From Bacteroidota bacterium (lineage in GTDB: Bacteria; Bacteroidota; Bacteroidia; AKYH767-A; 2013-40CM-41-45): a stretch of 64,000 nucleotides of DNA. The notes below the pieces were generated by a model. It did no database searches. It was given only the letters and a program-made list of their open reading frames with translations, and was not told where the DNA came from. The DNA lies in assembly GCA_016720655.1 (NCBI GenBank), contig JADKKE010000012.1, positions 1 to 64,000 of the forward strand. Direction: 5' to 3'. Below are positions 11,212 through 20,505 of this stretch, piece by piece (within the stretch, counting starts at the first letter, position 1; each line of letters opens with the position of its first letter). The position numbers were made by a program, and so were the translations under genes.

Positions 11212-11239
11212 GTTTAAAACAATAATCCCTCCCTTATAA

Positions 11240-11345
11240 AGGTCATGACCCCAAGTGCAAAGGATTTCTTAATATTCCTTCCTAGTGCCAAGCAGACTTG
11301 GCTACCGGCAAAAGCATTCACGGTTCAAGCTTTCAGATAAGAAAA
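11240..11345. repeat. Degenerate R2-type repeat
   Basis: GTGCAAAGGATTTCTTAATATTCCTT near 11,257-11,282 resembles the R2 hairpin with a weakened stem. It is followed by GGCTACCGGCAAAAGCATTCACGG and TTCAAGCTTTCAGAT, which parallel positions 6790-6832. It looks like an eroded copy. The rest of the gap to 11,519 contains nothing recognisable. Confidence 0.4.
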
Positions 11346-11519
11346 AGCAGGACGGTATTGAAAAGGGAGCATATACCATACCATGGATTAATGTGTTTTT
11401 ATTCAGTAGAATGATGAATGAATCCGGGTAATAACTCCTGACATCCGGAATATCAGGATACAGTCATTCCACAACTATTGCAACCAAAAAGATTGAACTA
11501 CTATTTCGTTCCTATCAAA

Positions 11520-13187
11520 TCAATGTTGAACAGTGATTAATCTTGTTAACGCGTGTTCATCAAGATTGGCACGAATGAGATAAATACCATTCGGTATATC
11601 ACGAACATCCAAAATGGCTTCCACACCCGGAGAGAATTTTTGAACGATCAATTCCTGACCGGTGATCGAAATCAAACTGATCGTAAACATACCAACATTA
11701 TCAAATAAATCTAAGTGTATCAATTCGCTTGCAGGATTTGGATGCATTGCGAAGTCAGATAAAGGTAAATTTTCATCCACACCAGTCAGACCATCAATAG
11801 CAGCTACGAATAAATCCTGAAGATTCCCATTATTTGTAAATTGTGTGGAGTCAAATGAAATCACACCATGTCCATGATACCCTGTGGTATAAACACGTTC
11901 ATTTCCGTCTGAAGCAACTGCTAACGCTTCATCAAGATTGACGCAACCGGCACCTCGTACCCAAATAAAGTTCCCCGAAGTGTCGCATTTCAAAACGAAA
12001 ACATCTGTTCCGCCGACTACAGGAACGACGATTGAACCAAATGTTGTAGGGTGAGTGGAAATCTGCCCGCAAATGAAAATATTTCCGGATCGATCAATTG
12101 AAATTGATTTTCCCTGAGTGATACTTCCTCCTCCGGCACGCACAGCCCATACCACATCACCGCCCGGATTATATTTCACAATAAAAAGGTCACAGTATGC
12201 CTGGGCGATAAGGGTTGTGTTTCCAAATTCAATTGTATCCTGGAACCAACCCGTCATGTATACATTTCCCTGGTCATCGGAGCAAACAGCATTTGCATAA
12301 TCAAGACCGCCACTACCTGCAGATTTGGCCCAAAGGACTTGTCCGGAGGAATCATATTTGGCAATAAATAAATCAAGGGTTCCCGTTCCATTAAGAGTAA
12401 TATTATCAATATCCAATGAAGGACTATCGAATACACCACAAACAAACAAATTCGCTTCGCTATCACTACAAATGCCATATGCTTTTTCTTGAGAAGATCC
12501 ACCGGCTCCTTTTACCCATTTACCATTGCCATCTGTATCATACTTTACAAGAAAAAAATCATCCCCACCGGAATTGGTGATTGATTGCCCTCCTGCATTC
12601 AAAGAAGTGCTGGAATAATTTCCTGCAACATAAATATTACCGGCAGGATCAGAACAAATATCATTTCCATATTCATTGGCTGCCCCTCCGCCATTTCTTG
12701 CCCAAATTGCATTTCCCGCGGAATCATATTTTGTCAGAAAATAATCTGCCTGTCCGTTATTCTGACAGTAAATGGATCCGGAAAAGAATACAGGATTACT
12801 CCAGGAATATCCTGTTGCGAAAAGGTTTTCTGATGGATCCATGCAAATTTTACTCCCACGCTCCCTTCCTGTCCCATGCATCCCATGTAACCATAAAACA
12901 TTTCCGGCAGGATCCAGCTTCGAGATGATTCCATCGTCCTGAGGGTAACTTGCATTTGAATACATTATCCCCCCAAATGTAATGGACGAACTACGCATAA
13001 AGCCAGTAATATAGATATCACCGGATGCATCGACAACTATCCCTGTCCCAGCATCGTCATCATTTCCTCCTGCGTGTTCTGCCCATGTCCAATTCTGAGC
13101 AAATCCATCCGAAAAAAAACCGAATGAAATAATATAAATCAAAGCTATCTTTAGCATTCTAACTATTGGTATGTTTCCATTTTTCAT
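11520..13187 (-). CDS. T9SS-exported protein with SBBP-type beta-propeller repeats
   Basis: This is an intact 555-residue protein with an N-terminal export signal (LKIALIYIISFGFFSDGFAQ). It is built of about eight repeats of roughly 50 residues that contain GNIYVTG-like strands (DIYITGFMRS, NLFATGYSWS, NIYVAGNYSS, NLFVCGVFDS, NVYMTGWFQD, NIFICGQIST) alternating with FLTKYDSAGNAIWARN-like strands. This is the SBBP/beta-propeller layout. The C-terminus is a T9SS type A domain (FAMHPNPASELIHL, ISITGQELIVQKF, IPNGIYLIRA). It is expected on the cell surface or secreted; the function is unknown. It is convergent with the 10,060 gene. Confidence 0.85.
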   Translation of the reverse strand: MKNGNIPIVRMLKIALIYIISFGFFSDGFAQNWTWAEHAGGNDDDAGTGIVVDASGDIYITGFMRSSSITFGGIMYSNASYPQDDGIISKLDPAGNVLWLHGMHGTGRERGSKICMDPSENLFATGYSWSNPVFFSGSIYCQNNGQADYFLTKYDSAGNAIWARNGGGAANEYGNDICSDPAGNIYVAGNYSSTSLNAGGQSITNSGGDDFFLVKYDTDGNGKWVKGAGGSSQEKAYGICSDSEANLFVCGVFDSPSLDIDNITLNGTGTLDLFIAKYDSSGQVLWAKSAGSGGLDYANAVCSDDQGNVYMTGWFQDTIEFGNTTLIAQAYCDLFIVKYNPGGDVVWAVRAGGGSITQGKSISIDRSGNIFICGQISTHPTTFGSIVVPVVGGTDVFVLKCDTSGNFIWVRGAGCVNLDEALAVASDGNERVYTTGYHGHGVISFDSTQFTNNGNLQDLFVAAIDGLTGVDENLPLSDFAMHPNPASELIHLDLFDNVGMFTISLISITGQELIVQKFSPGVEAILDVRDIPNGIYLIRANLDEHALTRLITVQH

Positions 13188-13606
13188 TGGAATAGATTTT
13201 GAAATAAATGTCCAAAAAAGAATTGTTTTTATATTTGCTAAATCAAATGTATACTTTTTTTATTGATTCTATTCCCAACTTTTCACTTACAGTTTATTTC
13301 GAAATGATTCGTAATTGACAAGTAATACCCAAATACAATCCACTCCGATGCCTTGTGGCATTTGGTGCAAAAAACTTGTTTGTAAGATCAATCCATAGCG
13401 TAAGTTCCAATTGTCAGAATTATGATTTATTTGATTTCCGGATTGCGCAGAAGGGATTTCAAATTATTTTTTTGGATTAGACTTGCTGAAATGATCCCAA
13501 AGGCGGTGTATCCTCAAACCCATTTTCCATTTGCTCTGGCTACAATAATTTCACTCCTCCGGAGTGATTCGGGTGTGTTGATTTTTAGGCTGTCTGCGGA
13601 TACTGT

Positions 13607-14215
13607 GCAATAGATTTCCTCCTGCTTGATGAGATTTTGTACATTTCACTCCTGCCGGGGTCGGAAAACTCTCATTCCATTTCTAAGCAGAAAATGAAAA
13701 CTACAGATGGCTTTCATGAAATCCAAAAATCATTTAAATCACAGTTCAGACAATGGCATACATGCCGTCCCTACGTGACTCCTGCTCTCATGCATGCAGA
13801 GCTACCGACATTTCGCCCCTATGGGGCTGGGTCATCTGACATTCTTTGTATGATCGTACATTGAAAATTACAGATAGACTTCAGCGAAATCACAAAAATC
13901 ACAATAATCACAGTTCAGACAATAGGACATCAGCCATTCCATTTCTAAGCAGAAAATAAAATTACAGATGGCTTTCATGAAATCCAAAAATCATTTAAAT
14001 CACAGTTCAGACAATGGCACACATGCCGTCCCTACGGGACTCCTGCTCTCATGCATGCAGAGCTACCGACATTTCGCCCCTAAGGGGCTGGGTCATCTGA
14101 CATTCTTTGTATGATCGTATATTGAAATTTGCAGATGGCTTTCAGTGAAATCAAAAAAATCATATAAATCACAGTTCAGACAAGCGAAATCACATAAATC
14201 ACAATTCAGACAAAA
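13607..14215. repeat. Dispersed repeat R1 cluster, about four partial or complete copies
   Basis: Complete copies begin at GTCCCTACGTGAC (13,767-13,779) and GTCCCTACGGGAC (14,028-14,040). Each has a second palindrome, GCCCCTATGGGGC (13,815-13,827) and GCCCCTAAGGGGC (14,076-14,088). Partial units lacking the first hairpin lie at about 13,607-13,756 and 13,925-14,017; both keep CATTCCATTTCTAAGCAG and ATCACAGTTCAGACAA. Loop bases change (TAT, TAA) while stems are mostly kept. The whole gap 13,188-14,330 has no credible gene; short ORFs here are repeat-derived. Confidence 0.8.
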
Positions 14216-14330
14216 GGTGGAAGAATGTTTCTTACCTTCGGAATAGCAAATTGCTAAAAGCCCTGCCTAAATGATTCGCATTTAAGAACCTTTGGATATG
14301 CCTCATGCATTTTAATATAGTTCCGCATCA

Positions 14331-14350
14331 TTCATAATTCATAATTCATC
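14331..14350 (+). repeat. Heptanucleotide array, left part (split by the IS4-type element)
   Basis: TTCATAATTCATAATTCATC has a 7-nt period (AATTCAT). The matching right part is at 15,626-15,660, on the other side of the insertion sequence. The original uninterrupted array lay upstream of the gene at 15,683. Confidence 0.7.
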
Positions 14351-14351
14351 A

Positions 14352-15623
14352 CTAGTGTCCGATTAGATTAAGCTAAGTTCCAATTGGTTATAAATTTGTT
14401 CTTTGACATTTTGATTGACAGGGTCTGAAAGTAGTTGATTTAACTGGGTTTTATCTAAAAGTGAGACCCCTAAAATCTGTAGAATTTCGTAATTGCTACG
14501 ATTTAGCTTAAGTCGACTTCTGATAATTGCAATCAAGGTATAAGTGATGATGGCAATGTAGATTTGTGTCTTCACAGCATTTGATGAAGTTCCCCAAAAG
14601 GATTTGATTTTTAAATGCTGCTTAATCCATTTGAAGAATAATTCTATTTTCCATCTGTACTTGTATAGAGCTGCAATATCAATTGCTTTCAGGGTAAAGT
14701 TATTTGTGAGGAATATCAAAGTGCGACTTTGTTCTTCATCATAAAATTTTATCCTTCGTAATTTTCTGGATAATCGTTGAGGATAGAAGTTAGCAGGTTT
14801 AACAATCTGGTCACTTCAATCCGGATTTCTTGTTCACTTTTGAAGAGTAGATCAGAGTGAGATCACTATTGTGTTTAGCTCGTGTAACAAAAAATGCCTG
14901 TTGTTGATGAATGTAATAGTCTTTTAAAATCAAGATATCCTCGATCCAGTAATAATATGCTCCTGCTTCATACTCTAAGACATCCAACCTTTGACTTCAT
15001 GAGTATCACCGGAGTTATGTAAACAAATGATGGTATTGAAGTCTTAATGTCGTAAAGCGTATGAATTTTCACAGCCCCTTTGGTTTTTCTAAATGTAGCC
15101 CACCAAAATATATTTAGACACAGATCAAGAGGTTGCGTCAAACGCATAGACATTATCTTCAATACTAAGATGAAAATCTCCGTCGTTTTGACAAACATGG
15201 GCGATGCCAATCATCTCATAAGCAAATGCTCATAGATTCTATAGTCACGCTTCGCTTGCATTCGCCAGATTAGAACGTGAAACATTTTGCCAAAACCAAG
15301 ATGATAAATTTGGTAGAGTGAGCTTCAATGCAAACGAGTAAATCACGTAAACTATCACGATTGAGTTGGCCAAACATCATCCCAATCATTTGATTCCAAC
15401 AAGTAAATGTCTGACCTTCTTATTACCAACAAATCTCGCAACATATTTATCAACCCACCTTGCAGGAAGGTATTCAGCTACTTGCGCGAAGACGTATTTT
15501 ATTTCATAGCATTTTGAAGAAAAGCTATGAAATAATTTCAAATCGTCACCGACTTAAAATCGTCTGTAACCCTTGTCAATCAATAATTTCAAAGAACTAA
15601 TTCGTATCTTAATCGGACACTAG
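14352..15623 (-). mobile_element. IS4-type insertion sequence (DUF4372/DDE transposase), decayed or frameshifted
   Basis: The ends carry inverted repeats: TGTCCGATTA on the left (14,356-14,365) and TAATCGGACA on the right (15,610-15,619). Both are bordered by the same CACTAGTG octamer, so a CTAG target duplication is possible. The minus strand encodes a transposase in several frames. An N-terminal DUF4372-like part reads LNRDSLRDLLVCIEAHS (near 15,320-15,375). The C-terminal part (14,363-14,719) holds YKYRWKIELFFKWIKQHLKI, the conserved Y-(2)-R-(3)-E-(6)-K region of IS4-family DDE enzymes, then FWGTSSNAVKTQIYIA. The total of about 1.27 kb fits the family. At least four frame changes make it probably inactive. 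Confidence 0.8.
14363..15515 (-). pseudogene. IS4-family transposase, frameshifted
   Basis: The coding frames run from about 15,515 (VFAQVAEYLPARWVDKYVARF) through SLRDLLVCIEAHS and RMQAKRDYRIYEHL to the intact 118-codon C-terminal frame ending at 14,363. The conserved YREK signature is present in the C-terminal frame. The DDE Asp residues should lie in the damaged middle section (14,720-15,210), where short blocks such as KIHTLYDIKTSIPSF are visible in one frame. Catalytic competence cannot be judged. The stop codon overlaps the left inverted repeat, as is usual for compact IS elements. Confidence 0.75.
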
Positions 15624-15625
15624 TG

Positions 15626-15660
15626 ATAATTCTTAATTCATAATTCATAACTCTCAATTC
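15626..15660 (+). repeat. Heptanucleotide array, right part, upstream of the 15,683 gene
   Basis: Five heptamers in register (ATAATTC, TTAATTC, ATAATTC, ATAACTC, TCAATTC) run to 15,660, 22 nt before the start codon. The sense strand is free of G across the array. Confidence 0.7.
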
Positions 15661-15682
15661 TCAAAATATCTGAATTTTAAAA

Positions 15683-16586
15683 ATGAAAACCCCTTTACTC
15701 CTACTGTTTACTCTACTAACATTATCAGCCACAGCGCAGACATCCGTTTATCACCCTTTTCCGGAGAGTAATGCTTTTTGGTGTGGTTATGAGCAATGGT
15801 ACGATGGATCGTGTGACCATACTGCCCGCTTCACAACTTATTTCGGGACCGACACGCTCATTAACGGATTTATTTACCATAAATTAATTAAATCGGGTTA
15901 TGAATATTCAAGCATCTGCGGTGGTGGTGGATATTATTATTACCCTGCCATCGCAATCATACGCCAGGACACATTGTTGCACAAAGTTTTTATGTATGAT
16001 ACTTCACTAGCGAGGGACACTACATTTTATGACTTCAACCTGGTAGTTGGGGATACATTTAGATAAAAGTAAAGTCATTTGGGGTAATGTCCAGTTTTGT
16101 ACTGTAACATCGGTAGATTCGATCTTGGTCAGTGGTCAGTATCGAGAACGGGTTAATCGTAATTGCAGCTACGGGTGTCCGGAGTCCTCCATTATAGAAG
16201 GCATCGGAAGTATTTCGGGATTGATGTCCGGTCCATCGAGTTGTTTTGAATACTTTGCTTCGCTTTCCAGTTTTGAGCAAGACGATATTGGCTTGTATCC
16301 GGATTCATCATGGAACTGTGACATTATTTCCGGAGTAAAAAGTAGTTTAGAGGGCCACCGTGTTTTCGTTTATCCTAATCCAGTCTTTGATCAATTAAAT
16401 GTCGTTGTAAACAATAACGAACTTACAGACATTTTTCTTTATGATATTGCATCGAGAGTAATCAATCAGAAGAAATTTATTGGATCTGTTTCGTTAAACA
16501 CTGAAGATCTATCAAAAGGAATTTATCTGTACGAACTGAGTAATAAAAATGGAGTGATTAAGCAAGGGAAGATTGTTAAAGAATGA
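15683..16586 (+). CDS. Small T9SS-exported protein of unknown function (one frameshift)
   Basis: The signal peptide is MKTPLLLLFTLLTLSATAQ. The frame changes near 16,055-16,060, where VVGDTF continues as LDKSKVIWGNVQF. The resulting protein is about 300 residues. The mature part is Tyr/Gly/Cys-rich, with several Cys in the second half (NRNCSYGCPES, SSCFEYF, SWNCD). The last 80 residues are a T9SS type A domain (VFVYPNPVFDQLNV, IFLYDIASRVINQ, LSKGIYLYELSN). No catalytic motif is visible. The layout matches the many short T9SS cargo proteins whose role is unknown. A heptanucleotide array and an IS element lie immediately upstream. Confidence 0.8.
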
Positions 16587-16646
16587 GATAGAAAATATTT
16601 GAGAAATGGATACGCAGTAAGCTCAACGAAATTAAAAATATATTAC

Positions 16647-17270
16647 ATGGACGAAACCTGGATTGAACGTTGGAATGAGCGATACAGTAAGCAGGAATTT
16701 GCCTATGGTGAAGAGCCGAATAATTATTTGAAAGAACAATTCGAGAAATTTACTGTCGGAACCATACTTTTTCCTGCTGAAGGTGAAGGAAGGAATGCTG
16801 TTTTTGCAGCCAAACTCGGTTGGACAGTGTCTGCATTTGATATCAGTGCTCAAGGAAAAAACAAAGCACTCCGACTTGCAGAAAGCAATAATGTAAAGAT
16901 CGATTATCAGGTTGGTGAATTGAATTCCCTTCATTACGCAGACAATCACTTCGACGCTATTGCTTTAATCTATGCACACTTTCCTGCAGCGATCAAATCA
17001 CAGCTCCACAAGGCTCTTAGCAAGCTTTTACGCAAAGACGGAGTGATCATTTTTGAAGCCTTCAGTAAAAAACATCTTGAGTATGCTACAGTAAACGAAA
17101 AAGTTGGCGGACCAAAGGACCTTGCTCAATTATTTTCTATTGAGGAGATAAAATCCGACTTTGAAAATTTTGAAATACTTGAATTGGAAGAAAAAGAAAT
17201 TGAATTGAAAGAAGGATTGTTTCACAATGGAACCGGAATGGTGATACGTTTTGTTGGTCGAAAAAAATAA
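16647..17270 (+). CDS. Class I SAM-dependent methyltransferase
   Basis: This is an intact gene of 207 codons from ATG 16,647; an upstream ATG in frame at 16,599 would add a basic, non-conserved 16-residue leader. Motif I is LFPAEGEGRNAVFAAKLG, where AEGEGR replaces the usual DxGxGxG, followed by AFDIS (acidic motif II) and FDAIALIYAHFP (motif IV). This variant is typical of a TehB/thiopurine-methyltransferase-like group of small soluble enzymes. The substrate cannot be assigned. It follows the preceding gene by 60 nt on the same strand. Cytoplasmic, with no signal peptide. Confidence 0.85.
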   Translation: MDETWIERWNERYSKQEFAYGEEPNNYLKEQFEKFTVGTILFPAEGEGRNAVFAAKLGWTVSAFDISAQGKNKALRLAESNNVKIDYQVGELNSLHYADNHFDAIALIYAHFPAAIKSQLHKALSKLLRKDGVIIFEAFSKKHLEYATVNEKVGGPKDLAQLFSIEEIKSDFENFEILELEEKEIELKEGLFHNGTGMVIRFVGRKK

Positions 17271-17419
17271 AATCCGAGTATAATTTCAAGCTTATTCAAG
17301 TTTTGCTTTGATTTGGATCAATTCCATTGCTTCAGCATGCATTTTTTCTTGTTCAGCATGATTTTATTTTGAAATAGTAAATTATACTTTTCATTTGAAC
17401 ATCTTTAAAGCAATTAAAC

Positions 17420-19024
17420 ATGAAAAAACTCTTACTTGTTGTAATTAGCTCAATTTCAATATTCTGTGTACATGCACAAATTACATTTCAGAGAACATAC
17501 GGCGGTTCTGCAGCAGAAAACGGAAACAGTGTAAGACAAACCTCCGATGGTGGTTATATCGTTATTGGTACTACAACAAGTTTTGGTTCCGGTGGTCGGG
17601 ATGTTTTGGTAATTAAAACAAATGATTTGGGTGATACAACATGGACGAAAACCTTTGGTGGTGCTGTAGATAACGAATACGGATTTTGTGTACAACAGAC
17701 GAGTGATAGCGGTTATATCGTTTCCGGTGTTGCTTCTTCATTTACCGACGTGGCAGGTGATATGTATTTGATCAAACTAAATTATACCGGAGATACACTA
17801 TGGACAAGAACATATGGTGGTTTTGGTTATGAGTGGGGATCTTTTGTGGAACAAACAAGTGATGGTGGATACATCCTGGTCGGACAAACACCTGTATTTG
17901 GTGCCGGAGGTTTTGATGCATATATGGTTAAAACAAATTCAAGTGGAGATATCTCCTGGACAAAAACCTATGGTGGTTCAGGTCTGGAAATAGGATCGGC
18001 AGTACACCAAACTACGGATGGTGGTTATGTTCTTTCCGGTCAGATTGATACTTACGGTGCCGGGTCTGGTGATTTTTATTTGATCAAGACTGATACAGCG
18101 GGAAACGCATCTTGGGCAAAAGCATACGGAGTTCCGGGTGAAGAGTCCGGTGTCACTGTAAAGCAAACAAGCGATGGCGGATACATCATCGGTGGAAGTT
18201 CAGAAAGCACAGGAACATTGGGCAAAGACATGTGCCTCATAAAAACGAATTCAATCGGAGATACATTGTGGGCCAAAACCTATGGTGGTTCTGTAATTGA
18301 TGAATGTTATGAAGTCATCCAAACCAGCGATGGCGGATATATCATGTGCGGACGGTCATTCAGCTTCAACGCATCCGCCGATTATGATGTGTATGTTGTG
18401 AAGACCAATGACCAGGGAATTTTACAATGGTCAAAAACATATGGATTAACAGGAACAGCAAGTGCTACCGACATTGGATATTCAATACAGCAAACCCGGG
18501 ACGGTGGATACATCATAACCGGTGAAACCTATTCTTTTGGTGTCGGGTTTAAAAATTTGTATTTGATTAAAACCGATTCACTGGGAAACAGCGGTTGCAA
18601 CGAAGGTATCCCGGCTACGGTCACTTCTTTTTTTACGCCGCAGGTTATCTCTCCTCCTGTTCTTACTTCATCCGGAGGAGTCATTTCATATCCTGCAACA
18701 CTCGTAAATGCCGGTGGAAATCTGACAACTATTTGTTTGATTACCGGAATTGAGGTACCAGAAACTGATTTCAATGTATCCATTTATCCAAATCCGCTTA
18801 CATCGTCAACGAATCTGGAGTTTTATCTGTCCGAAATAAATAATGTTTCGCTCATAGTTTACGATATTGTTGGAAGAGAAATTAAAAATATACCTGCACA
18901 AAATTTTCAGTCCGGGAATAACAGCATTTCAATAGACTTATCCGGAGCGAAACAAGGACTTTACTTCTGCCAGTTAAAAGCCAAGGAAAAAGTTCAGACA
19001 TATAAACTTTTGAAACAAAATTAA
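17420..19024 (+). CDS. T9SS-exported protein with about eight repeats of WTKTYGG type
   Basis: This is an intact 534-residue protein with signal peptide MKKLLLVVISSISIFCVHAQ. The body is a tandem array of roughly 48-residue repeats, each of the form TSDGGYIVxG, a glycine/phenylalanine-rich turn (SFGSGGRD), VLVIKTNDLGDTTWTKTYGG (for example near 17,500, 17,650, 17,800, 17,960, 18,110, 18,270, 18,430). A beta-propeller-like fold is likely. A linker precedes a T9SS type A domain (VSIYPNPLTSSTNLEF, VYDIVGREIKNI, AKQGLYFCQLKAKE). Its function is unknown, and it is probably surface-exposed. The repeated DNA makes it prone to recombination or mis-assembly. Confidence 0.85.
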   Translation: MKKLLLVVISSISIFCVHAQITFQRTYGGSAAENGNSVRQTSDGGYIVIGTTTSFGSGGRDVLVIKTNDLGDTTWTKTFGGAVDNEYGFCVQQTSDSGYIVSGVASSFTDVAGDMYLIKLNYTGDTLWTRTYGGFGYEWGSFVEQTSDGGYILVGQTPVFGAGGFDAYMVKTNSSGDISWTKTYGGSGLEIGSAVHQTTDGGYVLSGQIDTYGAGSGDFYLIKTDTAGNASWAKAYGVPGEESGVTVKQTSDGGYIIGGSSESTGTLGKDMCLIKTNSIGDTLWAKTYGGSVIDECYEVIQTSDGGYIMCGRSFSFNASADYDVYVVKTNDQGILQWSKTYGLTGTASATDIGYSIQQTRDGGYIITGETYSFGVGFKNLYLIKTDSLGNSGCNEGIPATVTSFFTPQVISPPVLTSSGGVISYPATLVNAGGNLTTICLITGIEVPETDFNVSIYPNPLTSSTNLEFYLSEINNVSLIVYDIVGREIKNIPAQNFQSGNNSISIDLSGAKQGLYFCQLKAKEKVQTYKLLKQN

Positions 19025-19079
19025 GCAGACGAATGGAGGAATGTAGAGGGAAAGTCAGTTCCAACTGCTGATTGTTACA

Positions 19080-19134
19080 ACACATGCCGTCCCTACGGGA
19101 CTCCTGCCCTCCTGCTTGCCGAGATATAGACATT
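19080..19134. repeat. Dispersed repeat R1, left half, interrupted by the IS3-type element
   Basis: GTCCCTACGGGAC at 19,089-19,101 is followed by the usual CTCCTGCCCT and a GAGATATAGACATT stretch. The repeat then breaks off at 19,134, where the IS begins. The continuation resumes at about 20,353. Confidence 0.8.
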
Positions 19135-20352
19135 GACCCTCCTGGAAAAAGTTTACAGTTTAGTTAATTAATCCTGTTATAAGTTTACAGTTTGTTGTTA
19201 GTCCTGAGTTGAGTTTACAATAGTAGCTTGTTTTCGGTAATAATTCTTCCACAATCTCTCTGTATTGATTTTTGTTATTGAATGATGAATAGTGTTTGGC
19301 GTGAAGTTGCTAATGCTCATGTGAGGCCTTTCACTGTTATATAATTCCACAACAGCTTTGAGCAATCCTTTTGCATCCTTAAGGTTATCAATGTCGTAGG
19401 TTTCTAAGTATTCATCTTTGATGATCCCATTGATTCGTTCTGCCACTGCATTTTCTAATGGATCACCATTTTCAGTCATGCTTATTTTTATGTCTTTGTC
19501 CTGCAATAGCTTTACATAGGAATGACTGCAATATTGAATGCCCCTGTCGCTGTGATGGATTAAATTCAAATGGCTCTCCGGTCCTAAGCCAGAGAGAGCC
19601 ATCTGCAAAGCTTGGATGCTTTCAACAGCTTCCATTGTTTCTGCTACCTGATAACCTACAATTTTATGAGAGTATGCATCGGTAATAAAACTGATATAAA
19701 GATGTTCGCCTGTTTTTATTTTCCAGTAAGTAATATCACTTACCCAAATTGATTGGCTGTGGGAACAACTCGAATGAGTTGATATTTCCCAAGATAGGAG
19801 TTAGTGTTTTACCGTTTGGTTTTCTTACTAATGATTGCTGAAAGCTGTTGAAGCTCTCGCCATTTTAGTTGATGTTCCAGCATAAAGGGTTGCAGCATTT
19901 CATATAGTTTTCGGGTTCCCATTCTACGATGGCTTTTACGAATTTCCTTTACCCGTTGTATATTTTCAGGGTGGTTGAATCCTTCCCAGTTGTTTTGATA
20001 GGCCTGTCGGTGTCCAACCATCCACAACGGCTAATCCTATGTGTGAAAAGTTGTTTTTCATTGCTTCTATGGTTTGGTATTGAACTTTTTCGGATTGGAA
20101 TATTAACTCCCTTTCCGCAATATCAACCATGGTTGAAAAGGCTATTGCTTTAAGTTCAGCATCTTTTAGTTGCTTTTCCAATTCAGCTATTCGCCTTTTA
20201 GTGCGGCCTCTGTTTTCTAGCTATTTTTTCTTACCATGAATGACTCACCATCGGCCCCACCGGATTTCCTCCCGTTGAAATAGGCAAGTTTGTGTTCTGG
20301 TAACTGATTTTTGCGTTTTTCAATATTTTATTAACCTATTTCAGGACAGCCG
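19135..20352 (-). mobile_element. IS3-family insertion sequence, 5'-truncated or frameshifted
   Basis: The minus strand encodes an orfB-type integrase-core transposase in several frames. The C-terminal part (19,198-19,635) has the classical rve pattern HHSDRGIQYCS, MTENGDPLENAVAERINGIIKDEYL and LYNSERPHMSISNFTPN, which supplies the second Asp and the Glu of DDE. Upstream frames contain HTH_21-like sequence (IQRVKEIRKSHRRMGTRKLYEML) and a lysine/glutamate-rich coiled-coil stretch (EKQLKDAELKAIAFSTMVDI). A full orfA is not visible. The ends share an imperfect inverted TCCTG(G/A)AAA motif. The element is bracketed by the two halves of an R1 repeat, which fixes its borders to within a few bases. 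Probably inactive. Confidence 0.8.
19198..20250 (-). pseudogene. IS3-family transposase OrfB, frameshifted
   Basis: Reading from about 20,250 downward, coding shifts among frames near 20,040, 19,830 and 19,640. The last frame (145 codons to the stop at 19,198) is intact and contains the second Asp (HHSDRG) and the Glu (NAVAERINGIIKDEY) of the catalytic triad. The first Asp region (expected near 19,720-19,760) lies in a damaged section. The C-terminal tail ends with an IS-typical basic region (RLWKNYYRKQATIVN). As read, no full-length transposase can be made. Confidence 0.75.
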
Positions 20353-20455
20353 AGTGGGATATCAGCCATTTTATTTCTAAGAAGCAAATGAAAATTATTT
20401 AAGGCCTTCAGCGAAATCAAATAAATCAGATAAATCACAGTTCAGACAAAGGATA
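20353..20455. repeat. Dispersed repeat R1, right half
   Basis: GGGATATCAGCCATTTTATT corresponds to the GGGACATCA-CATTCCATTT part of R1. The usual CAGCGAAATCA and ATCACAGTTCAGACAAAGG tail follows, ending near 20,452. The second hairpin of the repeat (GCCCC/GGGGC) is missing at the IS junction. Confidence 0.75.
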
Positions 20456-20505
20456 TCTTCTGAGAAATCCGGAAATAATTTAAATGAAAGTAAAACAAAA
20501 TTAAA

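Noticed and set aside
13607..14215. Possible CRISPR array
   Set aside because: Repeats are about 90-260 nt apart, unequal, and include long shared segments rather than short repeats with unique spacers; no cas genes occur in the window.
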